Of a stretch of 64,000 nucleotides of DNA, positions 18,260-26,820 are shown in pieces. Below the pieces are notes generated by a model. The model was not told the DNA's origin, did no database searches, and worked only from the letters and a program-made list of their open reading frames with translations. How positions within the stretch are numbered: the stretch's first letter is position 1; each line of letters starts with the position of its first letter. Made by a program: the position numbers and the translations under genes. Source of the DNA: Streptomyces uncialis (GTDB lineage: Bacteria; Actinomycetota; Actinomycetes; Streptomycetales; Streptomycetaceae); NCBI RefSeq assembly GCF_001905345.1, contig NZ_LFBV01000007.1, positions 372,001 to 436,000 of the forward strand, in the 5' to 3' direction.

Positions 18260-18832
18260 CCCCGGCCGGCGTACGGGCCGTTCCCGGCGGCGGCATCCTC
18301 ACCGCACCGGCCGAGGACCTCTCGCGACGTGGAGGGCAGATCGTCATGGACGCGGTTCGACCGGTCCGGGAGAGGTACGGGTTCGGGCCCGTCTCCGGCC
18401 GGAGCCCTCCCGTCGGAGCTCATTTGCTGAGGAATGTTCTCAAAATCCTTCTCCGGCTTTCTATGTATTGGATTGTCCGTGTTCGCGTCGACTCGACCCG
18501 TTCCCTCTCGGCTGAGTTGACGAACCATCAGATCTTTGGTCTGTCGTTCCAGGGCTGTCCGGTGAGGCGCGGCCGGATTTATCGTTCAGTCGGCATTACG
18601 TCTGCGGGTGAACGCCGGAGGGTCTGGTGGCGTGATTGCGATTCGCGGGCGAGAACGGAAATGATCATGCATCTGAAAGGCTCTTCAGGCTTGCGTCCAT
18701 AAGGGTTGCCACCGGAAAGGCGAATCGCCGGACTGCGGCATATTCGCCGGCGGGAAGTCGGTTGATCGACCGTGAGTTCGGGCGGGGGTCCGGGTGTTGC
18801 GCGGCCCAGGCCGGCCGGGTTCAGGCAACCTG
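18260..18832. other. Gene-free, unusually AT-rich stretch
   Basis: Around 18420-18480 and 18530-18720 the base composition is clearly more AT-rich than the flanks. No frame with an actinomycete codon pattern was found. This contrast suggests foreign or regulatory DNA. Confidence 0.4.
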
Positions 18833-19099
18833 ATGAGGCCGGTCCCGGCCGGTCGGTATGTGATCGTTATTCGCGCTGCAGGGGAGTTGCGTGACGAACA
18901 GGTGCCTGTTTGTGTCGCAGGAAACCGGCAAAAGAATCAAAAGCTGACAGAGGGGGTGGCGTGCCGGTGGCCGCCCCGGCCGCTCGGCGGCCGGTCGATC
19001 GGTCAGCCGAAATCCCTCAGGCTAGGGCGACTCGGGTGCCGCATCGGGTCGTGCCGGGGATGTTGCGCCGGTGATGGTGTTTACTGGTGCACGGTCTGA
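18833..19099 (+). CDS. Possible short Cys-rich peptide gene
   Basis: ATG 18833 opens an 88-codon frame ending at TGA 19097. The last 22 residues are cysteine-dense (LGCRIGSCRGCCAGDGVYWC). A textbook terminator starts 27 bp after the stop. This resembles a RiPP-type leader/core layout, but no modifying enzymes are near, codon use is not typical and there is no clear ribosome binding site. The alternative is that the transcribed unit is a non-coding RNA. Confidence 0.25.
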   Translation: MRPVPAGRYVIVIRAAGELRDEQVPVCVAGNRQKNQKLTEGVACRWPPRPLGGRSIGQPKSLRLGRLGCRIGSCRGCCAGDGVYWCTV

Positions 19100-19125
19100 G
19101 CCTTGGTGGGTCCAGGCCCCTTTCT

Positions 19126-19170
19126 GGAGGCTCCGGGGGTGGTTCCCTGGAGCCTCCTTCTTTCTTTTCC
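19126..19170 (+). terminator. Rho-independent terminator
   Basis: GGAGGCTCC (19126-19134) pairs perfectly with GGAGCCTCC (19149-19157) across a 14-base loop and is followed by a T-rich run (ttctttcttttcc). Such a T tract is rare in this window. It implies a transcript arriving from the left. Confidence 0.75.
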
Positions 19171-19704
19171 GCCTGCTTTGTTTTTCCTTGCCGGGTGCGG
19201 CTTGCCGGAATGAACTCATCCGGGTTCGTGATCGTGCGTGCGGCCCCGGTGGGCGGAAAGCAATCCCGGTCGGACGTGTGGCGTGAATCACAGTGGGCAT
19301 TCTTCTTCGTGATATCCCCTGCTGGTTGATTGCCCTCTTGATAGGGATTCTCATTCCCTGTCGTCGTGGTCTGCGTGCCGTGCTGGGGCGACTGGGAATT
19401 GCAGGGACAACGGAGTACCGTGACCCGGCATAGACACCCTCCGTTGCGCATCGGCCTTACCAGCCGGGGACCACACATGCGGAACGGACGGGCGCTGGAC
19501 CCACCAACCCCCTCCGCCTGTACCACTGAAGGAGATCGGACCAGATGGTCACCGCCGTCGACCGCGGCGTCGCGGTGCGGGACGCCCGGACATCCCGGGC
19601 ACCGCACACGGCCGCGATACCCGCGATACCCAGTCATCAGGACCGGCCGCCGTCCAGGGCTGCCGCGAGCGCGCCCACGGGACACGGGGCGGGGGCATAG
19701 CCGC
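19171..19704. other. Gap upstream of Crp-like gene
   Basis: AT-richer at first, then GC-rich. The word cgatacccg repeats near 19614-19632. No gene is recognised; the interval presumably contains the promoter of the Crp-like gene. Confidence 0.4.
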
Positions 19705-20472
19705 ATGTCGCCGCGGGTCGACGCGTTCAACACGACCGCCGTTCTCCAGGGCACGCAGCCCATGCCTCCCGGCAGTTTCCTCAACTGCCTTCCCCTCGCC
19801 GAATGGTCCGCCTTCGTCCAGGCATGGGGCCCGGACGCCCGCACCTACACCCAGGGCGAACAGCTGCCCCTCGGCCCCCACGACGGACACGTCTACATCA
19901 TGCTGGGCGGCTGTGTCGTCCAGGAGCGTTTCCCCCTGGGCGCCGTCAGGAACGCCCCCAGGGTCGCCCGCTTCCGCGGGGTCGGTGAACTCCTCGGCGA
20001 GGCCAAACTCCTCCACCCCGCCTCCGCGGTCACCACGGTCTGCCTCAGCACCACCTGGGTGATGCCTTGCCCTGTGCAGCGCGTCACCGCCCTGCTCAGG
20101 CGGCGGCACCTCGCCCAGACGGCCCTGCTCCAGAGCCTCGAAGCCCGGTTCCGCAGCGACGAGTTGATCTACTGCACCGCCTACCGGCCGCCCGTGCACC
20201 GCGTCGGCACGCTTCTGCTGCACCTCGCCGTGACCGCCGGCACGACGGACCCTGGCGAACCCGGGCCCGTCACCATCATGGGACCCCGTCAGAAAGACAT
20301 CGCCGACGCTCTCCTCATGGGGACGTCCACCGTCGAGAAGGCCGTCAGGGAGCTCCGCGGCCATGGCGTGATCCACAGCAAGTACCGGCAGCTCGTCGTC
20401 ACGGACGCCACCAGGCTCCAGCGCATCCTCGCGTCCGGGCCGAACCCGCCGGCCCCTGCCCCGCCGGCGTGA
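19705..20472 (+). CDS. Crp/Fnr-type transcriptional regulator
   Basis: The protein is 255 aa from ATG 19705 (19762 is an alternative). Residues about 40-135 form a cyclic-nucleotide-binding-like beta roll (YTQGEQLPLGPHDGHVYIML, RGVGELLGEAKLLH). The usual phosphate-cassette Arg/Ser-Ala pair is not clear, so ligand binding is doubtful. A long helix follows, then a Crp-type helix-turn-helix at about 195-235 (GPRQKDIADALLMGTSTVEK, AVRELRGHGVI). The downstream gene at 20552 may be cotranscribed (79 bp gap). Confidence 0.82.
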   Translation: MSPRVDAFNTTAVLQGTQPMPPGSFLNCLPLAEWSAFVQAWGPDARTYTQGEQLPLGPHDGHVYIMLGGCVVQERFPLGAVRNAPRVARFRGVGELLGEAKLLHPASAVTTVCLSTTWVMPCPVQRVTALLRRRHLAQTALLQSLEARFRSDELIYCTAYRPPVHRVGTLLLHLAVTAGTTDPGEPGPVTIMGPRQKDIADALLMGTSTVEKAVRELRGHGVIHSKYRQLVVTDATRLQRILASGPNPPAPAPPA

Positions 20473-20551
20473 CATCCCTCCCGAACCACCGAACGTGCAC
20501 CGGCAGCGCCGCACGCCCGGCACCGCGCGCCCTACGAACGGAACACCCGCA

Positions 20552-21064
20552 ATGCCCGCCAACCCCACCAGCCTGGCCGCAGGCGCCGACACCGCATCCC
20601 TCACCCTCGGTGCACTGATCGGAATCGTGACACTGACGATATCCGTCCTCACCTACCGCCATGGCCTCAGGCTCTACCGCTGGAACCGCGACAACCGGAG
20701 AGCCGACCAGAACGCACAAGACCTCACCGACGTCGACGCCTATCTCCGGCAAGCCCAGCAGAAGCTGTGTGAACTCGCCCAAACGCCCTCCAGCGTGGAC
20801 GACTTCGCCCCCTTGCGCCCCTTGCGTCATCTCATCAGCAACTCCGCGGACCAATCCGCGGACCAATTGCACGCGATCAGCGGAAAACTCAGAGAAGTGG
20901 TCCAGCGCTTCGACTCCTACCTCGCGACAGAACTCACCGCTCCCGGTGTCGGGGATCAGCGGCTCCAGCTCCGGCGGGCGATGCAGCAGGAGTACGCCCG
21001 CACGCAACTCCAGGCCGTCATCACGAAGGCCCAGCAGACGAGCCGCACGCTCCGCCGCGTCTGA
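20552..21064 (+). CDS. Membrane-anchored coiled-coil protein
   Basis: The protein is 170 aa. One N-terminal transmembrane helix (LTLGALIGIVTLTISVLTY, about 17-35) is followed by a basic segment (RHGLRLYRWNRDNRRAD). A largely helical cytoplasmic region with coiled-coil character follows (DVDAYLRQAQQKLCELAQ; LHAISGKLREVVQRFDSYL). No known domain was recognised. It follows the Crp-like gene on the same strand and may work with it. Confidence 0.72.
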   Translation: MPANPTSLAAGADTASLTLGALIGIVTLTISVLTYRHGLRLYRWNRDNRRADQNAQDLTDVDAYLRQAQQKLCELAQTPSSVDDFAPLRPLRHLISNSADQSADQLHAISGKLREVVQRFDSYLATELTAPGVGDQRLQLRRAMQQEYARTQLQAVITKAQQTSRTLRRV

Positions 21065-21109
21065 CCGGCCGGAGCGGCCAGTGCCCGGGCAGCACCTTCT
21101 GCGGGTTGG

Positions 21110-21405
21110 TCACAGGCCGGCAGGGATGCCGTGGTGCCGGTGATGTGCCGGGTGATGTGCCGGATGCCGCCGGGCCGGACCTGGGCCCGTACTCCCCGAT
21201 GGCGCGTCCGTCGGGTGTCCGGATGGGTTCGTGGACGCTGTCCGGGCCGGCGGACCTGTTTCACCCTGAGAGCCGGGGCGGCGGTGTCCGGCGGGAAGGC
21301 CGGGGACGAAGGCCGTGCGCACCACCCGGCGGACGTGGGCGGGCTGTGCTGGGTGAGGTGGTCCAGGTCAGCGGCGAAGCGGGGCACAACCTCGTACGTG
21401 GGCAC
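21110..21405 (-). pseudogene. RelE/ParE-like toxin-fold gene, frameshifted copy
   Basis: The start MPTYEVVPRFAADLDHLTQ and, in another frame, VVRTAFVPGLPAGH match the better-preserved copy at 32856-33165 (MPTYETTTRFTHDLDR; RRVVRTAFVPDLHTGR). Later pieces LRVKQVRRP and IRHITRHITGTT correspond to LRVKRVRTT and VWRRIGGHDIITGA. At least two frame changes break the gene. The leader sequence upstream is also shared between the two loci. Confidence 0.7.
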
Positions 21406-21541
21406 AGCGGTTCACCCCGGGGGAGGGGGAACATGGAGTCCCCGGTCGCGGTGGCCGGGGGCGGTGGGTGTTCCGCTCGGGCGTCGGCGGCGTGATCGGG
21501 GCGGGGTGCCTTCAGCCGCCTGGTGGGGGGGGCGTGCGTGG

Positions 21542-21766
21542 GTGATCAGCCCGGAGATCGCCGGGGCCCTTGCCGTAGTGGTGGCTGCCACGGCTGACGC
21601 CCGCCGTCGGCCCGGTCTCCCCCTTGCCCCCGACCCAGCCCCGGCCCCCGGCCCCGCCGTCGGTACCGGACCGCGGACCGCCCCCGCATCCGGTGCGCCG
21701 CCGCTGCCCCGGCTGCGGCGGCGTGGTCCCGGGCCCGGCTGCCAGGACATCCGCACAGAACGCTGA
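21542..21766 (+). pseudogene. Fragment paralogous to the frame at 31795
   Basis: The frame has the motif ATADARRRPGLPLAPDPAPA and then TAPASGAPPLPR, matching ATADARRRLGLPLDPAP and TAPASGAPPVPR near 31850-31990. GTG 21542 could start it. It lies next to the RelE-like pseudogene just as its partner does at 32 kb, so the two loci derive from one duplicated block. Confidence 0.6.
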
Positions 21767-21897
21767 ACCCGGCGAACCGCCCTCTGCGGGCGGAGTCCGT
21801 GACGTGGGGCATCCGCTGCGGTTGGGGATGCCGCCGCCGCCGCCGGCGATGCGAAGCGGGCCGCCGGTCGGCGCGTTCCTCGCGCCGGGCAGGGGGG

Positions 21898-22764
21898 TCA
21901 GCTGAAGCGGCTCAGGTGTTCGTGGAGGAACGCGTCCAGGGTGCGGGGATCGCGGCCGACGATCCGGGCGACCGTGTCGGTGGGTGACTCCGGGTGCGAC
22001 ACGGCCAGTTGCTGGATCTCCACGACATGTGCGGCGAGCCACGGGGGCATGTGTGCGTGGTGGACGAGGTTCTCCCGCAGTTCGTGCGGGGCCAGGTCCA
22101 CGTAGCGGACCGGGCGGCCGAGCATGCGGGTCAGGGTCGCGGCGAGTCCGCCGTAGCCGACCGCCTCGTTCCCGGTGAGCACGTAGGTGCCGCCCGCGAG
22201 GTCGGCGCGCGTCAGTGCTGCGGCGGCGACGTCACCGATGTCGCGGCAGTCGATCCAGTTGCAGGGGGCGTCCCGCATCGCGCCCAGGATGATCCTCCGC
22301 GCGGCCACGGCCGGGGCCAGGAGCAGCAGGTTCTGCATGAACGCGTAGGGGCGGAGCAGGGTGTGGGTGAGGCCGGACGCGCGCAGGTGTTCCTCGACGG
22401 CGTGGTGGCCGCGGGAGAGGGTGACGGGGGAGTCCGCCGCGGCGACCGGGTCGGAGATCTTGACGATGTGTTCGATGCCGCTGCCGGCGGCCGTGTCGAC
22501 GACACGCTTTTCGAGCTCGACCTGCGCCGGGCCGTTGGCCATGGCGAGGAAGAGCTGCCGGGCGCCCCTGAACGCGGCGCGCAGCGAGTCGGTGTCCGAG
22601 GCGTCGGCGGGCAGGACCTCGACCAGGTCTCCGGCCGGGGCGCCGAGGCGGGCCCGCAGCCGGTCCGGGTCGCGGGTCAGCGCCCTGCTCGGCACCCCCG
22701 AGGCGGCGAGGCTGCGCAGCAGTGCGCCGCCGGTGGTTCCGGACGCTCCCATGATGACGATCAC
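21898..22764 (-). CDS. NmrA-like NAD(P)-binding protein
   Basis: The protein is 288 aa from GTG 22764, with GAAAGG just upstream. The N-terminal Rossmann motif is GASGTTGGALLRSL. The body matches atypical SDRs of the NmrA/QOR2 type: LFLAMANGPAQVELEKRVVD, the GIEHIVKIS strand, LRPYAFMQN and WIDCRDIGDVAAAAL. These act as redox sensors or reductases on small quinones. It is third in a minus-strand series behind MarR and a membrane protein and may be part of that regulon. Confidence 0.88.
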   Translation of the reverse strand: MIVIMGASGTTGGALLRSLAASGVPSRALTRDPDRLRARLGAPAGDLVEVLPADASDTDSLRAAFRGARQLFLAMANGPAQVELEKRVVDTAAGSGIEHIVKISDPVAAADSPVTLSRGHHAVEEHLRASGLTHTLLRPYAFMQNLLLLAPAVAARRIILGAMRDAPCNWIDCRDIGDVAAAALTRADLAGGTYVLTGNEAVGYGGLAATLTRMLGRPVRYVDLAPHELRENLVHHAHMPPWLAAHVVEIQQLAVSHPESPTDTVARIVGRDPRTLDAFLHEHLSRFS

Positions 22765-22939
22765 TGTGTGCCTTTCGGTCGTCCCCCCCGGGGCAACCGC
22801 GGGGGGTTGCCCGTCGGCGGGGGTCTGTCTGTCGATGTGTGTGCCGGCCGTCGATGTGCGCCGGCCGGCGGGCTGTTCCCCGGCGCGGGCAGTGCGCGGG
22901 TACCGGGAGTGCGGGCCGGGGCTGTCATGGCTGCGGGCG

Positions 22940-23455
22940 CTAGGGCTGTCCTGGCTGTGATCGCCGGGCCCCGCGCCAGCGCCAGCTCACGACGGTCGCG
23001 GCGAGGGCCGCGGATACCGGCAGATCGAGCCGGAGCCGGGTGAGCCACCGGGTGTCGGGCACGCCGGTGTGCGCGGGCAGCCACCGGGAGGCGAACCATC
23101 CGACGAGGCCGGCGATCACGGCCGCGCCGACGGCGAGCAGCGCGGCCAGGACGACGCGGGGAAGGGCCACGGTCCACGGGCGCGGCCCCTCGCGGCGTTG
23201 CAGCCAGGTGCCGATCAGCAACGCCACCACGGCCGAGGTACCGGCGATGGACGTGACCGCCGCCACCGCCAGCCCGGCCTGCCCGCCGGCGACCCCGCCG
23301 GCGCCGGCCGTCAGCGCGGGCGCCAGGTAGGCGACCAGCACCTCACGCCACAGGACGAAGGGACGAGCGCCGCGACGGCCGCCGCCGGTGCTGCTTCCTC
23401 GGGCGGTGACCTCTGTTCCGCTTGCGCATGGGACCGGCGGGCCGGGTCCGGACAT
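22940..23455 (-). CDS. Membrane protein in MarR-controlled cluster
   Basis: The protein is 171 aa from ATG 23455 (GGAG 10 bases upstream); ATG 23473 is an alternative. Four hydrophobic segments are visible (VLVAYLAPALTAGAGGVAGG, AAVTSIAGTSAVVALLIGTW, VVLAALLAVGAAVIAGLVGW, LPVSAALAATVVSW). The family was not recognised. A MarR-type operator lies directly upstream, so the neighbouring regulator probably represses it. Confidence 0.75.
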   Translation of the reverse strand: MSGPGPPVPCASGTEVTARGSSTGGGRRGARPFVLWREVLVAYLAPALTAGAGGVAGGQAGLAVAAVTSIAGTSAVVALLIGTWLQRREGPRPWTVALPRVVLAALLAVGAAVIAGLVGWFASRWLPAHTGVPDTRWLTRLRLDLPVSAALAATVVSWRWRGARRSQPGQP

Positions 23456-23478
23456 GAGAGACCAACTCCCCATATTGA

Positions 23479-23497
23479 TTAGGTGGCTAATTATTAG
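23479..23497. promoter_or_regulatory. Candidate MarR operator
   Basis: Two overlapping inverted repeats are present: TTAG-gtgg-CTAA (23479-23490) and CTAAT-T-ATTAG (23487-23497). They lie between the membrane gene start and the marR stop. A related element (TTAGcTGcC) is found on the minus strand just before the marR start at 24147. Confidence 0.55.
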
Positions 23498-23628
23498 GTC
23501 GTGGAAAGGCGCCCGCGCACGCGCGGGGCAGCCGGCTCACGATGCGGAGCGGTTCGCCGGGGTGGCGCACAGGGGAGCGCGGCCGGACATGTGGCCGGAC
23601 ACGCGGCCGGAGGGAACGGCTGCTCGGA

Positions 23629-24147
23629 CTACTCCGCGGTCAACGCGCCGATTCCGCGTACGACCCGCGAGAGGAGATCCAGGAACACCGCGCGCTCACC
23701 GACGGTGAGCTCACCCACCATCTCCTGAAGGCGGGCGAAATGTTCGGGCGCCATCTCGCGCAACCGCTGCGCACCGCGGGCGGTCAGGACCACCACGGCG
23801 CCCCGCCCGTCCTCCGCGGACGGACGCCGGGCGACCAGACCCTCCCGCTCCAGCCCGTCGACCAGGCCGGTCACCGTGGCGCGGGAGACGCCGAGATCGG
23901 CCGCCAGGCGGGAGGGTGATTTCTCCCCGTCGTGATCCTCCAGATCCGCGAGCAGCCGGTACCGCCCGGTCGACAGCCCGTACCTCGCGAAGTGGACCTC
24001 GGTCGCCCGGCCGAGCCGCGCCCCCGCCGAGATCAGCCGCACCGCCACGAGCACGGCCTGCGGGTCGGCCCCGAGACCGTAGTGCTCCAGCTGCCGCCGG
24101 GCCTGGTCCAGTGAGGGTGACTCGTGGTCGGTTCCGTCCGCTGCCAT
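23629..24147 (-). CDS. MarR-family transcriptional regulator
   Basis: The protein is 172 aa, starting MAADGTDHES at ATG 24147. The winged helix-turn-helix is at about 85-145: KSPSRLAADLGVSRATVTGL is the recognition region, VDGLEREGLVARRPSAEDGR leads into the wing, and VVLTARGAQ follows. It dimerises through the flanking helices. It heads the cluster with the membrane protein and NmrA genes, and operator-like repeats occur before both its own start and the membrane gene. Confidence 0.92.
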   Translation of the reverse strand: MAADGTDHESPSLDQARRQLEHYGLGADPQAVLVAVRLISAGARLGRATEVHFARYGLSTGRYRLLADLEDHDGEKSPSRLAADLGVSRATVTGLVDGLEREGLVARRPSAEDGRGAVVVLTARGAQRLREMAPEHFARLQEMVGELTVGERAVFLDLLSRVVRGIGALTAE

Positions 24148-24205
24148 GCAAGTAATATGGCAGCTAACTACATGACGGTCAAGCGACGGCCCCACCCACC
24201 ACCAC

Positions 24206-24706
24206 ATGACCACCGCAAGCCAACCCCGGCCCGCAGGCCGACCGACCCGCACCAGCACCGAACACCCCCGGCCCAGACCGTCCGCCGAGGACCCAGGCAC
24301 CCCCACCCCGCCGGACGACCGCTCCGCCGACCAGGCCCCCGCCCCCACTCCCGCCGACCCACTGCTCCCAGGAAGACCCGCCGCACCCCGGCCCCGGCCC
24401 GGATCACCACCACCGCCGACTTCGCCCGGCCCGACCGCTGGTTTCATCGCCGGGATCGACGGCGAACCCCCGCAGGAACCGACCCGCCAAGAACGCACCC
24501 GCATCACGGGCCTCGCCGTGCACAACGCGATCCGCACCGCCCGCACCGCACCCGCTCCCGCGCGGGGCGGAGCCCCGGCCGCGCCCACTCCGGTCACCGA
24601 GTGTTCCAGCTGGTCAGCATGCGCCCCGAACGACTACAGGGCGGTTTGGGAAAATTGTTGGCCCACGGCATCCGCGCTCACCCCTCCTGACGCGTGCAGG
24701 AGGTGA
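24206..24706 (+). CDS. Proline-rich hypothetical protein, probably 3-prime altered
   Basis: ATG 24206 diverges from marR. The first about 135 codons have good third-position GC and encode a Pro/Ala-rich linker-like chain, then GFIAGIDGEPPQEPTRQ and RITGLAVHNAIRTART. After about 24600 the codon pattern is lost (ECSSWSACAPNDYRAVW), suggesting a junction with foreign DNA. No family was recognised. Confidence 0.4.
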   Translation: MTTASQPRPAGRPTRTSTEHPRPRPSAEDPGTPTPPDDRSADQAPAPTPADPLLPGRPAAPRPRPGSPPPPTSPGPTAGFIAGIDGEPPQEPTRQERTRITGLAVHNAIRTARTAPAPARGGAPAAPTPVTECSSWSACAPNDYRAVWENCWPTASALTPPDACRR

Positions 24707-24771
24707 GGGCGCAAGCCCTCATCCAACGAGTCGTCATGAGGGGAGGCCGGTCAGTGAGCTGACTGGACTGG

Positions 24772-25022
24772 ATGGAAGCGGGCGGGATGTCGGTCCCGGT
24801 TCTGCTCCTGGTTTACTACGTGCTGTGCTGTACCAGGAGTGCCGCAGGGATGTGCCTGAAGGCGTTCCTTGTGGCCCGCGCGGAGCGCGAGCAGCGCGCG
24901 ACGGTGATCGCGATGGCTGCGGCGCTGCCGCAGCCCGTTTCGAGGAAGGACAGCCGGTCTGGCTGTTCTGCAAGCACTCCGAGCCGGGCCACTGGGTGAT
25001 CGCCTCTCGGGAGGCTGTGTGA
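24772..25022 (+). pseudogene. Small membrane-protein gene with internal frameshift
   Basis: Frame one gives MSVPVLLLVYYVLCCTRSAA and then LVARAEREQRATVIAMAAAL. A second frame continues RFEEGQPVWLFCKHSEPG to TGA 25020. The stop overlaps the GTG start of the sigma-like frame. This may be a natural short gene with one indel. Confidence 0.45.
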
Positions 25023-25330
25023 GCGAGGCCGACCAGGGCACGGACTTCGAGGCGTTCGTCCTTGAGACCAGCGCGGTGTTCTTCCGCGTAGCCCGGGCCG
25101 AAGCGGGAGAGCTGCACAGTGCCGAAGATGCTGTGCAGGTCGCCTATATGCGCATGTTCAGGTCGTGGGAAAAGATCGTCGCGCGGTCTGGCAGCCGGGC
25201 CGCGTACGGCAGCCTTGCGGTCAAGCATGCGGTCATCGACCAGTTCCGGCGCAACCAGCGTATGTTCCCTGCCCCGTTGCAGGAGCTGCCCGAACAGGAG
25301 TCCTGGATCGGCATTCCTGGTGCTCCGAGC
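25019..25330 (+). pseudogene. Sigma-70-like factor, only region 2 left
   Basis: GTG 25019 starts a frame with sigma region 2 features: SAEDAVQVAYMRMFRSWEKI, then VKHAVIDQFRRNQRM. About 100 codons later, after IGIPGAP, the protein character disappears, and no region 4 helix-turn-helix exists. The frame stays open until 25606 only by chance, antisense to the GNAT gene. It is a 3-prime-truncated ECF-like sigma gene. Confidence 0.55.
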
Positions 25331-25448
25331 TCTGCCTGGTGCCGCATAAGAAAGGGTTCGCCCCGTCGGCGGCCTTGCGTAGGTGTTCGGCGTTCCCGGT
25401 GCCTCATGGCCTTGGGGACGTTCCGGCACAGCGACGGCCGCCGCTGTG

Positions 25449-25955
25449 TCATAGCTCCCGGCGCATGCAGCCCCGAGGCCATCGGTCCAAACCATGCGCC
25501 GCTTCGCGCTCACGGATCTTCCGCAGCCCAAGGGCGAGCCTGCCGTGGTCCAGGAGGTGGAAGCCGCAGCGCGCGTAGTAGGGGGCGTTCCACGGGACCT
25601 GGGTGAACGTGGTGAGGGTCAGGGCGGGTGCCCCCTCGCTCCTGGCGTGATCCGCCAGATGGTCCAGCAGTAGCCGACCGACCCCGCGGCGTGCGCTGTC
25701 CGGGTGCACCGAGACCTGTTCGACATGGAGGTTGCCGTCGACACGGTCGGCGATCAGGTAAGCGACCGGGATGTCGGTGTCGTTGACCGCAACCCAGGCA
25801 AGCCCGGCCTGCGGATATCGGGCGAGCTCTCCGAGCGGGAGCGGTTCGTCGTCGGCGATCTCCGGCATGCCGATGTCGCGGAAGCACTGACCGGCGGCCC
25901 GCTCGATGTCTTGCAGGTGAGGCAACTCGTCCAGACGCACGGCTCGAATATGCAT
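25449..25955 (-). CDS. GNAT-family N-acetyltransferase
   Basis: The protein is 168 aa, starting MHIRAVRLDELPHLQDIE at ATG 25955; an upstream ATG at 26033 is possible. The acetyl-CoA motif A is VEQVSVHPDSARRGVGRLLL (Q/R-x-x-G-x-G/A type RRGVGR). Motif B includes ALTLTTFTQVPWNAPYYARC, and CGFHLLDHG follows. The substrate is unknown; the NAPYYARCGF segment is typical of small-molecule or drug acetyltransferases. It lies alone on the minus strand. Confidence 0.9.
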   Translation of the reverse strand: MHIRAVRLDELPHLQDIERAAGQCFRDIGMPEIADDEPLPLGELARYPQAGLAWVAVNDTDIPVAYLIADRVDGNLHVEQVSVHPDSARRGVGRLLLDHLADHARSEGAPALTLTTFTQVPWNAPYYARCGFHLLDHGRLALGLRKIREREAAHGLDRWPRGCMRREL

Positions 25956-26052
25956 GGGCGCATTTTCCAGGACCAGCCTGACGAGGTCATCGGAACAAGC
26001 TCGCACGCCGCCGCTCACCGCTCGACCTCGCACGTCACCACATGGGCGAACG

Positions 26053-26258
26053 TTGTCTGATGCGGCACAGCCGGGGCCGGAGCCAGAGGGGGTCGCGGCC
26101 GAGCTGGAGCCCGAGAACGTCGGGCGCTTCCGGGTGGACCTGGACGACCCGGAAGGCGAGGACGTCCGCTACGCCTCCGTCGGCCGGCTCTCCCTCACCT
26201 ACCGGGCGAACAGACCCTGCGCCGTCTGTCGGTCCTCACCATCACCCGGCTCGGATAG
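26053..26258 (+). pseudogene. C-terminal fragment of a hypothetical protein, one frameshift
   Basis: The frame reads ENVGRFRVDLDDPEGEDVRY and ASVGRLSLTYRANRP, then shifts to LRRLSVLTITRLG with a stop at 26256. Codon use is Streptomyces-like. There is no start and no family. Confidence 0.4.
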
Positions 26259-26368
26259 CCACTCGTGACAACGCCCTGACCCCGGCATCGCGGGCCACCC
26301 GTTGCCCTCCGGGAGGCACGTCTCGCTGGTTGGCTCGGCTCCCTGGAGGAGCCCCGAGCGGGGGTTGA

Positions 26369-26716
26369 TCAGTACCATCGCCCGGTGGGTGCCGAGCGCA
26401 GGGCGTGGCCCCATGCGTCGGTGTCTGGGCCATCGTTGGGTAAAGGGATGTGGCCGTCGACGAACACGCGGCGCCGGGTGCGGGTCCAGGGTGTCCCGGT
26501 GGCGCAGGGGTCGCGAGCGATCGTCCCGGTCATCTCCGGATAGTGGCGCTGCCGTTCGGCGTCCGGCAGGTGGGCGTCCCTGGCGAGCGGGATGTTCCTG
26601 GCGCACAGACCAGCACCGGATACGGAATGGGACAGGCGCGAGCGGGCTCTTCGCCGGCGGAGTGTGGCCGGCTCATGTTCCACCCGCGCTTCCTGGCGTT
26701 GCGGCAGCCATGCCAC
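26369..26716 (-). pseudogene. Unrecognised coding fragment
   Basis: The last about 75 codons have strong coding character (NIPLARDAHLPDAERQRHY, FVDGHIPLPNDGPDTDAW). The N-terminal part is Arg-rich and probably not native. It may be a 5-prime-truncated gene left upstream of tap. Confidence 0.35.
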
Positions 26717-26771
26717 AGCAGGTGCCCGGGTCCTTCGAAATAGTGAATGTATGCAAGAAGTACGCTGTTAG

Positions 26772-26800
26772 TACGTGTAAAGTTCGATTCATGCTAGAAT
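26772..26800 (+). promoter_or_regulatory. Possible tap promoter
   Basis: TAGAAT (26795-26800) is a good -10 hexamer 20 bp before the tap start. A weak -35 (TACGTG) lies 17 bp upstream. The hexamer agtacg occurs twice just before it. The local sequence is AT-rich compared with the surroundings. Confidence 0.4.
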
Positions 26801-26820
26801 CTTGGACAAGGAGGTGTTTC

